A DNA stretch of 64,000 nucleotides from Flabesymbios commensalis (Eukaryota > Annelida > Polychaeta > Terebellida > Flabelligeridae): contig OZ024902.1 in NCBI GenBank assembly GCA_964017125.1, positions 50,624,470-50,688,469 of the forward strand. The letters run 5' to 3'. The notes under the pieces are model-generated. The model worked only from the letters and a program-made list of their open reading frames with translations. It did no database searches and was not told the origin of the DNA. How positions within the stretch are numbered: the first letter of the stretch is position 1; each line of letters opens with the position of its first letter. The translations under genes were made by a program, and so were the position numbers. This document shows positions 57,001 through 58,921 of the stretch, in pieces.

Positions 57001-58921
57001 GAGCCTCCATGACTGACAGGTAGCATGCTCGGCCTCACACTACCAGGGCTCGAATTTCGTGTTCTGGAGGGTAGGGTGATCTCATTCACCTAACCATCCT
57101 CAGGAGGTTCCCTGGCCCAGTTTAGCCTACATGTGGACAAAGATGGCACAAAACCCCATTCATTTCATTTTTAGGTATCTAGATTTAAAAAAAAACTAAA
57201 TTTTTCTTACCCTAGATAAATCATTCTTTATTTTGAGAAGCCTACACGATCTAGAGTAGCGTGTGCTTGGCCTCCACTGACAAGGTTAGAGTTTGAATCA
57301 TCATGTATCTGGAGGACAGTGTTCCCTTGACATTGTGTGTTGAAAAATGACTTAAATTCCCATTCATTCATTCATTCATTCATTCATTCATTCATTCATT
57401 CATTCATTCATTCATTCATTCATTCATTCATTCATTGATTCATTCATTCATTCATTCATTCATTCATTCATTCATTCATTCATTCATTCATTCATTCATT
57501 CATTCATTCATTCATTTATTCATTCATTCATTCATTCATTCATTCATTTATGCATGTGTTTATTCATTCATTCATACTTTCATTCATTCATTCATTCATT
57601 CATTCATTCATTCATTCATTCATTCATTCATTCATTCATTCATTCATTCATTCATTTATTTATTTATTCATGTTCGCTCGCTCGTTCGTTCGTTCGTTCG
57701 TTCGCTTGTTCTGCCTTTCGTTCGTTCTTTCTTGCATCTGTTAATTCATGCATTGATCAATCCATGCATCCATCTATTAATATATATTTATATCGGTTTA
57801 AATTTTATTTTTAAAATCACAGTCAACGACACGGCAATTCGAGAGAATACAAAGCTTGCTCCAGTATTTCAAGATACTTACCTCAAGATTTCAGAATTGC
57901 ATTCTCACATTCACACAAAAAACAATGAAGTGAATGGATTTAAAATGGAATACCAGGTGAGACTTACAATTTCGATTATGGTTTGCTCATATATCACCGT
58001 ATACAATACTTGAGCTGACTTCAGTTAAGTTCAGTTAACTGCAACTGATAATCAAACGGACAAGTTTTGTTCAATATTACAGCGGCATTAAGTACACATC
58101 ACATTATATATACTATTGTAAAGTTTAGTACAAAGGATATTGGTTACGCTCTCATCTGGTTCATGTATCTTTATTAAAGTAAACCTGACATCGGCATATA
58201 TAAAAGAGGATATTTGGTCATATATATCCGTGCAACTAAACAAATCATGTTTAATTTATACAAAAATATTTTATTTCCAAGATCACAGTGCCACAAGCTG
58301 GATTTATGTTAAAAAAATGTGTACGGTTTGTATCGAATAAGTTGTTCCTTGAATAGTGACATTATCAACATTACCCAAAACCAAACCATTAATAAACAAT
58401 CTATTGACTTTCTAGGCTCTACCTGCTGAATTAATTAACGAATGCAAAGATGGGAAACAAGAAAGAAATTGCAACAAAAATAGATTTAGGAATATCATAG
58501 CATGTAAGTTTTGATTGTGGTGGTTACTGTGGGATCACGTATTATACTCGGCACTAGTATAAATGACGTCGCAGTGATTTGATTTGATTTGATCATGTGG
58601 GTGGAATGTATCGGAACTAAATGGTCAAGGGTGGCGTGCAAAATTTGGTTTGAAATATGTTTATTTCCATATAAATTTAATTAAGTAGGATAATCATTGA
58701 TACTCATGTTCATGCAGTAAAGAAATGATACTATCGTTTACACGATCAAATGATGCACTTGTATATATGTATCTGTTATCTTCAAATTCAGTAATTGACA
58801 AAAGATGTAACATGCCTTTTGTACACGTTGCTCTTTATTTGTTTCAGATGATTATAATCGTGTTGTTTTGGATAAATCACCAGGAACTGACTCAGATTAT
58901 ATAAATGCGTCATACATTCAG
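15052..58921 (+). CDS. Receptor-type protein tyrosine phosphatase gene (FTP-EGF-FN3-PTP), 3' end outside the window
   Basis: A split gene of at least 14 exons, each called separately, encoding a type I membrane phosphatase. Order: candidate signal peptide, EGF-like module, FTP fucolectin domain, Cys-rich module, second EGF-like module, two fibronectin III domains, one transmembrane helix, RRRK stop-transfer, acidic juxtamembrane segment, then the N-terminal part of the PTP domain (KNRFRNIIAY, DYNRVVL, SDYINASYIQ). Every donor-acceptor pair keeps phase (1-1 for all ectodomain modules up to FN3), and the exons sum to 2070 nt, or 690 codons. The extracellular part suggests a carbohydrate- or matrix-binding receptor, and the cytoplasmic part should dephosphorylate phosphotyrosine. 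The WPD loop, the HCxxGxxR cysteine loop and any second PTP domain are not in the window, so activity cannot be judged. The assignment of the first two exons to this gene is the least certain part. Confidence 0.8.
15367..15430 (+). repeat. Perfect two-copy tandem repeat of about 32 bp
   Basis: AACTATTAAAAAACGTACTG followed by TGCCCAGGATC occurs twice back to back (the first copy with one different base at its start). Near-identity implies a recent duplication. No gene is involved. Confidence 0.8.
15475..16825. mobile_element. Non-autonomous DNA transposon, 1.35 kb, TIR AGCTGTGTCTCCATATG
   Basis: The 17-bp ends AGCTGTGTCTCCATATG are inverted at 15475 and 16825. Subterminal GCGTGATAAA.TTT matches on both sides extend the symmetry, and GATGCG-type motifs recur. 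No transposase frame is visible. It carries a nested ATTCTG MITE (15561-15709), a shared repeat fragment (about 16037-16090, reverse-related to 22786-22830) and a hairpin at 16271-16311 (ATCAAGGATAC ... GTATCCTTGAT). No clear target duplication was found. Confidence 0.65.
15561..15709 (+). mobile_element. ATTCTG MITE, copy 1 (149 bp)
   Basis: It runs from ATTCTGTGAAACGCAGTGA to GAGTTTCACAGAAT, so the ends are inverted. Inside are GTGACGTCAC (a perfect CRE-type palindrome), CCGGAA (ETS core) and an AT-rich TATATAATATCCC element. Related copies lie at 38811, 51136 and 55074. Confidence 0.8.
16826..17517. other. Intronic spacer
   Basis: AT-rich sequence with no exon, RNA gene or terminal repeats recognised. 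Confidence 0.5.
17518..18240 (+). repeat. Degenerate satellite array 1, about four and a half units
   Basis: Units of about 135-185 bp start with GATTTTCG.GACCAATTTTAA, continue with GCAAAATTCGAG, TTTGCATAAATAG and GCATTAGATTCAGCATACTC, and end with GGGTCACATATGAA and CTGGCCCCTT. Unit starts are near 17518, 17695, 17831, 18001 and 18183. Units differ by substitutions and large deletions. The same family resumes at 21331. Confidence 0.75.
18649..18749. mobile_element. CCCAGCA hairpin MITE, about 100 bp
   Basis: It starts CCCAGCAGACACAAGAC and ends GTCTTGTGTCTCCTGTAGGG, with internal AACGTTGG and CCAACATT arms, so the whole element can fold into one hairpin. It is a member of a family with other copies in the window. 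Confidence 0.75.
19216..19242. repeat. Perfect GC hairpin with CUUCGG loop
   Basis: GAGCTGGGGCC, then CTTCG, then GGCCCCAGCTC: an 11-bp perfect stem closed by the extra-stable C(UUCG)G tetraloop if transcribed on the + strand. It sits in a GC island of about 60 bp within AT-rich DNA. The element family was not identified. Confidence 0.7.
20355..20400. repeat. Duplicated and inverted GTGACCTCACC motif
   Basis: GTGACCTCACCATAATATT occurs twice in tandem, and the second copy is followed by its inverse, making a GTGACCTCACC...GGTGAGGTCAC palindrome. TGACCT is the nuclear-receptor half-site, here inverted, but binding is not shown. Confidence 0.6.
20570..20943. mobile_element. CCCAGCA-family hairpin MITEs, two to three adjoining copies
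   Basis: One copy runs from GGCATACACAAGAC to GTTGTGTATGCTGGGC (20570-20666) and another from CCCAGCAGGTGCAGGG to the TTGTGTCTGGTGGG end (20841-20943). A related GCGTTGGTTCAGCG / GACCAACGCTGAACCAAC inverted pair lies between them. All share GGTTCAGCGTTGG-type cores. Confidence 0.6.
21331..22100 (+). repeat. Degenerate satellite array 2
   Basis: About four units, up to 220 bp each, of the same family as 17518-18240 and in the same orientation (GATTTTCGTGACCAATTTTG, TTAGATTCAGCATACTCG, GGGTCACATATGAA). Best-preserved units start near 21331, 21552, 21720 and 21950. Units here keep more of the full consensus than array 1. Confidence 0.75.
22297..22487 (+). repeat. Left terminal minisatellite (AGTCAGAAGGCCCGTT)n
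   Basis: About ten units of the 16-bp repeat, some replaced by AGTCAGAAAATAAGTAAGGA variants. It is inverted relative to the arrays at 23700 and 25015, so it can pair with them as a long terminal arm. Confidence 0.85.
23133..23298. mobile_element. hAT-like MITE (CAGTGACGGATCCAG)
   Basis: Ends CAGTGACGGATCCAG and CTGGATCCGCCACTG are inverted. The form CAGTGGCGGATCCAG is typical of hAT MITEs. A short CAATG lies on both sides. It is nested inside the 2.9-kb element. Confidence 0.75.
23641..23861 (-). repeat. Right-type terminus, inner copy
   Basis: A roughly 220-bp block starting TGTCCAGATATCAAATGGAG and running through (GGGCCTTCTGACTAAC)n. It is directly repeated at 24956-25196. The two copies bracket the palindrome array. 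Confidence 0.85.
23862..24872. repeat. Palindrome array, about 38 copies of ATCTTGTACGTACAAGAT
   Basis: The 18-bp perfect palindrome ATCTTGTACGTACAAGAT recurs about 38 times in 1.01 kb. Spacers are AGT (3 bp), AGCAGAATTGCT and AGCCGAAATGCT (12 bp each). The main higher-order unit is about 81 bp: three palindromes separated by these spacers. Many copies have GGT instead of GAT at the right edge. Because units lack stops, at least six overlapping frames stay open on both strands (YVQDS repeats); these are artefacts. Confidence 0.95.
24956..25196 (-). repeat. Right terminal minisatellite, outer copy
   Basis: It repeats the 23641-23861 block in the same orientation with few differences and continues to the true element end at 25201. 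It is inverted relative to the left terminus. Confidence 0.85.
25271..25706. mobile_element. Tc1/mariner-like MITE, about 436 bp
   Basis: Inverted ends ACAAAAAAAGAAACGCAAC and GTTGCGTTTCTTTTTGTGT, with TA next to each end. The 89-codon internal frame (25389-25658) shows no transposase motif. Confidence 0.7.
25761..26097. mobile_element. Kolobok-like MITE, 337 bp with TTAA target duplications
   Basis: TTAA at 25757-25760 and 26098-26101 brackets inverted arms of about 130 bp (AGGAACTGGCCCAGGC ... GCCTGGGCCAGTCCCT). TTAA targets with AGG-type ends fit Kolobok better than piggyBac. No transposase frame is present. Confidence 0.85.
26634..26741. mobile_element. CCCAGCA-family hairpin MITE
   Basis: Runs from CCAAGCAAACACGGG to CCGCGGGTTTGCTGG, with ATGGGCCAGCGTCG and GTGGACCAACATTGA inner arms. 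It lies inside unit 1 of the tandem pair. Confidence 0.6.
27625..27733. mobile_element. CCCAGCA-family hairpin MITE
   Basis: Runs from CCTAGCGAACACGAGACGTTG to CAACGCCTCGTGTTTGCTGGG as inverted ends, with GCTGG/CCAGC inner arms. It lies inside unit 2 of the tandem pair. Confidence 0.7.
28296..28706 (+). repeat. Mirror-type (TTC)n-(CTC)n-(TTC)n microsatellite
   Basis: About 410 bp of almost pure polypyrimidine: TTC units, then about 17 CTC/TCC units (near 28430-28481), then TTC units again with rare TTT or ATC. The complementary strand is pure purine (GAA/GAG). Poly-Ser, poly-Phe and poly-Lys frames here are artefacts. Confidence 0.98.
28757..29341. other. Intron just upstream of the EGF exon
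   Basis: Mostly unique AT-rich sequence. A GTTGGACCAACATTG and CTGAACCAATGCTGGTTCA stretch at about 29240-29300 is a fragment of the CCCAGCA family. It ends in the acceptor ATCTCATTACACAG at 29341. Confidence 0.5.
29342..29494 (+). CDS. Exon: EGF-like (MEGF-type) module
   Basis: It translates to GDCRFGVGCAFLCRCYDPEE, then TCDPDRGFCKSGCQKGLLDG, TDWYGPGCLI, with the cysteine pattern of MEGF/Tie-type EGF modules (CxCxxxxxCDxxxGxCxxGCxxGxxGxxC). Acceptor TTACACAG and donor ATAG|GTAACG give a symmetrical 1-1 exon of 51 codons. The next recognised exon is 14.5 kb away, so it may belong to this gene or be a module of a neighbouring paralogue; phase and strand support the former. Confidence 0.8.
   Translation: MVIVVLELAVHFFVAVMIRRRLVILTEDFVKADVRRDCLTGLIGMALDAS
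29555..29634. repeat. Inverted repeat just after the EGF exon donor
   Basis: Perfect arms TCACAGGCACCTGA and TCAGGTGCCTGTGA enclose a loop of about 50 bases, with flanking TTATAT / TTATATA symmetry. It is probably a small MITE, 60 bp inside the intron. Confidence 0.6.
29958..30070 (+). repeat. (CTA)n microsatellite
   Basis: About 37 CTA units with two interruptions (TTA and CTC). Poly-Leu, poly-Ser and poly-Val frames over it are artefacts. Confidence 0.95.
30278..30468 (+). mobile_element. tRNA-derived SINE
   Basis: The pol III A box is visible in TGGTGCAGTGG and the B box in GGGCTCGAAT about 35 bp on. A body shared with the 57.1-kb copy (CCTGGCCCAGTTTAGC, ACAAAG.TGGC) follows, and it ends in an ATTCAATTCATTTCATTTT tail. 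Confidence 0.75.
30469..31069. other. Intronic spacer
   Basis: No gene recognised. The 88-codon minus frame at 30840-30574 has no domain I know. Confidence 0.4.
31070..31336 (+). repeat. Two-unit tandem repeat, about 130-145 bp
   Basis: Each unit holds GTGTTT.CCTTCACTCA, GG..CTCTGGATGGGG-like and CAGTAGCATG.A segments and a CTTCCTTACTATT end. Units begin near 31070 and 31215. Unit 1 contains a G run. Confidence 0.75.
31337..33854. other. 2.5 kb of intron without recognised features
   Basis: AT-rich sequence with no exon, RNA gene or terminal repeat I can support. A poly-G run lies at 32329-32341. Short open frames such as 32077-32382 have no coding signature. Confidence 0.45.
33855..34581 (+). 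repeat. Inverted repeat pair, left member
   Basis: From TAGGCCATGGGCTAGAA to AATTGGCCGCCAAAA, it is related in reverse orientation to 42172-42831. Shared blocks include CACCAACTTTTTTTAAACC, CTACGACAGACGT, TCTGAACCCAGAT and GTATTTAGG.TGGGCTG. Identity is perhaps two-thirds, so these are old copies of one dispersed element. Confidence 0.7.
35210..35435 (+). repeat. CAG-rich minisatellite, three units
   Basis: Units of about 70 bp built from CAGCAACAGGTCTACAG, GATAACAGC and GACTCACAGTCACAGCAGCA. The overlapping Gln/Ser-rich frame (35202-35531) is explained by the repeat. I see no splice context linking it to the phosphatase gene. Confidence 0.7.
35642..36040. mobile_element. hAT-like MITE with CAGGGTTTCCCCC ends
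   Basis: Inverted ends CAGGGTTTCCCCCAG and GGGGGAAACCCTG enclose about 400 bp, with AAAGCATCATGG repeated at least four times in the right half. Exact 8-bp duplications were not evident. Confidence 0.65.
36339..37761. mobile_element. 1.42-kb transposon carrying about 13 TCTCTCCRTAACG sites
   Basis: Ends GAGGGATTCTATAATTTTA and its inverse TAAAATTATAGAATCCCTC (one mismatch allowed) are flanked by ATAA on both sides (36335-36338 and 37762-37765). The interior is AT-rich and has no transposase, but about 13 copies of TCTCTCCATAACG or TCTCTCCGTAACG occur in both orientations between 36731 and 37583, several as facing pairs. Confidence 0.8.
37762..38810. other. Intronic spacer
   Basis: No gene recognised. 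CACCTGCCCA motifs near 38498-38525 and the inverted CTGCCCATATGGGCAG near 38713 suggest a small, eroded transposon. Confidence 0.4.
38811..38959 (+). mobile_element. ATTCTG MITE, copy 2 (149 bp)
   Basis: Same length and ends as the 15561 copy. Here the CRE-like site reads GTGATGTCAC, followed by CCGGAA and TTATATAAGACCCCC. It is the best-preserved copy together with copy 1. Confidence 0.8.
38960..40805. other. Intronic spacer
   Basis: No exon recognised. It includes a C run near 40620-40638 and AT-rich sequence. The 70-codon frame at 40035-40247 looks like chance. Confidence 0.4.
40806..41395 (+). repeat. Four-unit tandem repeat, about 130-170 bp
   Basis: Unit starts are near 40806, 40974, 41109 and 41249. 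Shared blocks are GGTTACC(T/C)GTCGAAGCT, AGCTCCTGACCGATTATTAT, CAAGGTTTCCGCTCTAACCA and AGAGGCTCCACC. Units 1 and 4 share a CACGCAGACTG insert that units 2 and 3 replace with CTTCTCTGGTCGG, so an ABBA-like arrangement exists. Confidence 0.8.
42172..42831 (-). repeat. Inverted repeat pair, right member
   Basis: Reverse-oriented relative of 33855-34581. Together they could form a long imperfect stem across 7.6 kb of intron. Confidence 0.7.
42832..43976. other. Intron upstream of the FTP exons, with one hydrophobic open frame
   Basis: A 166-codon + frame at 42859-43359 encodes several hydrophobic stretches (SWACFIFLILGMC, VVIVYVFTTVI). It has no recognised domain and could be a chance frame in AT-rich DNA. 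The remainder shows nothing. Confidence 0.35.
43977..44207 (+). CDS. Exon: FTP (fucolectin/tachylectin-4) domain, first half
   Basis: Begins NVGLNKPTTIPDNS and continues with GYPAVDGDVNQ, YSCSVIQIASPWWRVDLGGS, VYSVSYIVCTDVC. This is the F5/8C-like FTP signature (NVALxKPT, AVDG, SC, PWWRVDLG). Acceptor TTATTTCAG, donor TGCG|GTGAGT, phase 1-1, 77 codons. FTP domains bind fucose or related sugars through Ca-dependent folds; binding here is inferred. Confidence 0.9.
44208..47007. other. Intron inside the FTP domain, with a direct repeat pair
   Basis: 2.8 kb. Copies of one dispersed repeat lie at about 44404-44730 and 46014-46345 in the same orientation. Both open TTAAAGGT, share GCTTAATAAAGATTATAGAGC, CATCACAGGTCCAGCCCA and CGCTAAGTTTAATATAAATA, and may be Kolobok-like. 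Nothing else is recognised. Confidence 0.6.
47008..47244 (+). CDS. Exon: FTP domain, second half
   Basis: Translates to TGAGAHVQLHVSDETTIND, then TRCGYYNKLLP, TVTITCTNNRTGQFVTLYRD, YLVLCEVVVMGVRLI. The RTGQFVTL and LVLCEVVVMG blocks match the end of FTP domains (GRYVTI, LxLCEVEVFG). Acceptor TTGCACAG, donor ATAG|GTGAGA, phase 1-1, 79 codons. Confidence 0.9.
47397..47588. mobile_element. Tc1/mariner-like hairpin MITE, 192 bp, TA target
   Basis: TA precedes and follows the inverted ends CGGAGCCCCTAAAGG.ACA and TGTCCTTTATAGGAGCTCCG. The arms extend through GAAAATTAAATTAAATCGTGCC-like sequence, and the centre repeats CCCACGATTTATAATCCGT. Confidence 0.8.
47589..48516. other. Intron
   Basis: No repeat or RNA gene recognised. 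Short frames at 47919-48158 are unconvincing. It ends in the acceptor TTTTTTAG before the Cys-rich exon. Confidence 0.5.
48517..48609 (+). CDS. Exon: small Cys-rich module
   Basis: Translates to CTSCDKDSDCSDITGCEKCP then AGKRLPDCKD, 31 codons with seven cysteines, resembling a half EGF or laminin-type repeat. Acceptor TTTTTTAG, donor ACG|GTGAGT, phase 1-1. It sits 160 bp before the next EGF exon. Confidence 0.85.
48766..48909 (+). CDS. Exon: EGF-like (MEGF-type) module
   Basis: Translates to CKAGEYGYKCEGVCGNCTAL, NSCASEDGICKDGCKLWSVG, DTCHQYI. It has the same cysteine layout as the 29342 exon. Acceptor TAATTGCAG, donor ATAG|GTTAGA, phase 1-1, 48 codons. Confidence 0.9.
   Translation: MVKQENMAINVKEYVVIVLLLILVLLRMVFVKMGVSCGQLVIRAIST
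49351..49671 (+). CDS. Exon: fibronectin III domain 1
   Basis: Starts VPDMQSTILELTSTAFSISV and includes SWNTKAF, YDYNITYKSY, INLEHNTNYGVKVVPF, TAEYSVKTTCK. The Trp in the B strand, YNITYK and the L..NTNYGVKV tyrosine corner are FN3 hallmarks. Acceptor TTTTTATAG, donor AAAG|GTAAAT, phase 1-1, 107 codons, one whole domain per exon. Confidence 0.9.
49817..49887 (+). CDS. Exon: fibronectin III domain 2, first part
   Basis: Translates to EPVLSDYTSELLRSSDGDII followed by IEWQ, the A-B strands with the conserved Trp. Acceptor ATATTCCAG, donor TGGCAG|GTGAGA, phase 1-0, the first departure from 1-1 in the gene. Confidence 0.85.
50215..50431 (+). CDS. Exon: fibronectin III domain 2, second part
   Basis: Translates to VDDSGCDRIVKVEIHYYIGD, DDVHNITVTPPDRLNYTLSD, LPPGCYFMQLHITNN, ending EICLNIQ. 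IHYYIG and LPPGCYFMQLHI are the FN3 C strand and tyrosine corner. Acceptor AAATTGTAG, donor CAGG|GTATGT, phase 0-1. Confidence 0.85.
50727..50841 (+). CDS. Exon: transmembrane segment
   Basis: A short Ser/Thr stalk (TASTTEHTATP) precedes about 26 hydrophobic residues (VGLIVGSTLGLILIFGIVIL then LLVVII) and Arg. Acceptor TTTTTTCAG, donor AATAAG|GTATGT, phase 1-2. It is followed 4.8 kb later by an exon starting RRRK, completing the stop-transfer signal. Confidence 0.9.
51136..51275 (+). mobile_element. ATTCTG MITE, copy 3
   Basis: The left end is intact with GTGACGTCAC and CCGGAA. The TATA-like stretch reads TTATATAATACC. The right terminus is eroded (GAGTTGTAAAG instead of GAGTTTCACAG). Confidence 0.75.
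51331..51859 (+). repeat. Tandem duplication, two units of about 265 bp
   Basis: Units at 51331-51598 and 51599-51859 share AAAACCGA.TC.AACAAAAT, GGATAACTCGCTGAAC, TACGTCGGAGAATCGGAGGA and CACACAACTTCC, at roughly 93 percent identity by eye. Confidence 0.85.
54380..54870 (+). repeat. About 105-bp tandem array interrupted by a MITE
   Basis: Three units contain CAACCCAAACC.CTA, GGTTTTA.ACTA(C/T)AT, GAGGATGTAAGAACG or TCAGGATGTAAGAACG, and CTAACTAACCCAATTCTGAC. The MITE at 54573-54743 splits the second unit from the third. Confidence 0.75.
54573..54743. mobile_element. MITE with AGGGACGCACCATT ends
   Basis: Inverted ends AGGGACGCACCATTATATAT and AATAGTGCGTCTCT, each joined to a G or C run next to (C)AGATAT. 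AACT..CTA flanks both sides, but the surrounding array makes a target duplication hard to prove. Confidence 0.7.
55074..55189 (+). mobile_element. ATTCTG MITE, copy 4 (shortened)
   Basis: Retains ATTCTGTGAGACGCAGAGACG, TATATAAGAACCC and a TTTAACAGAAT right end, but lost about 30 bp including the ETS-like site. A stray inverted end (GTTTCACAGAATTG) lies at 54948. Confidence 0.7.
55605..55720 (+). CDS. Exon: juxtamembrane segment
   Basis: Completes a split Arg codon, then reads RRRKAPEHAADLNAPLESLN, DATEDDTRHGDHGETSDK. The basic cluster anchors the inner face of the membrane, and the rest is acidic and probably disordered. Acceptor CGTTTTCAG, donor AAAG|GTGGGT, phase 2-1. Confidence 0.85.
56388..56496. 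mobile_element. CCCAGCA-family hairpin MITE, best preserved copy
   Basis: CCCAGTAAACACAAAGCATT and the inverse AATGTTTCGTGTTTGCTAGG frame an almost perfect 109-bp hairpin. Inner arms are TTTGTATAACATTTGTAC and GTACAAATGTTATACAAA, and the centre is rich in CCAACG/CGTTGG. Confidence 0.85.
56868..57365 (+). mobile_element. Cluster of three tRNA-derived SINE heads
   Basis: Heads start near 56870 (A box TGGTGCAGTGG, B box GGGTTTGAGCC), 57002 (GGTAGCATGC; GGGCTCGAATTTC) and 57240 (TAGAGTAGCG; AGAGTTTGAATC). The second body is the same as the SINE at 30278 and ends CCCCATTCATTTCATTTT. The third ends CCCATTCATTCATTC and runs straight into the microsatellite. Confidence 0.75.
57360..57660 (+). repeat. 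ATTC microsatellite seeded at a SINE tail
   Basis: About 70 ATTC units with a few variants, followed to 57735 by GTTC-rich derivatives (CGTTCGTTCG). The array starts exactly where the SINE body ends. It lies 160 bp upstream of the next coding exon. Confidence 0.97.
57823..57956 (+). CDS. Exon: juxtamembrane to PTP entry helix
   Basis: Translates to NDTAIRENTKLAPVFQDTYL, KISELHSHIHTKNNEVNGFK, MEYQ. The final GFKMEYQ fits the F..EY..L helix that opens receptor PTP domains. Acceptor AAATCACAG, donor TACCAG|GTGAGA, phase 1-0. Confidence 0.85.
58416..58503 (+). CDS. Exon: PTP domain start, KNRFRNI motif
   Basis: Translates to ALPAELINECKDGKQERNCN then KNRFRNIIA(Y). KNRFRNIIAY is the hallmark KNRYKNILPY motif that opens tyrosine phosphatase catalytic domains. 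Acceptor ACTTTCTAG, donor GCAT|GTAAGT, phase 0-1. Confidence 0.93.
58848..58921 (+). CDS. Exon: PTP domain, SDYINASYI motif (last in window)
   Basis: Translates to DYNRVVLDKSPGTDSDYINA then SYIQ, the conserved DxxRVxL and SDYINASYI blocks. Acceptor TTGTTTCAG, donor ATTCAG|GTGAAA, phase 1-0. The next exon should open with G(Y/F) and an ATQGP block; I did not find it between 58922 and 64000. Confidence 0.93.

Larger units (their letters stand above)
55721..57822. other. Intron with MITE, SINE cluster and ATTC repeat
   Basis: About 2.1 kb. Apart from the listed repeats I see no exon. It ends in the acceptor AAAATCACAG. Confidence 0.6.
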
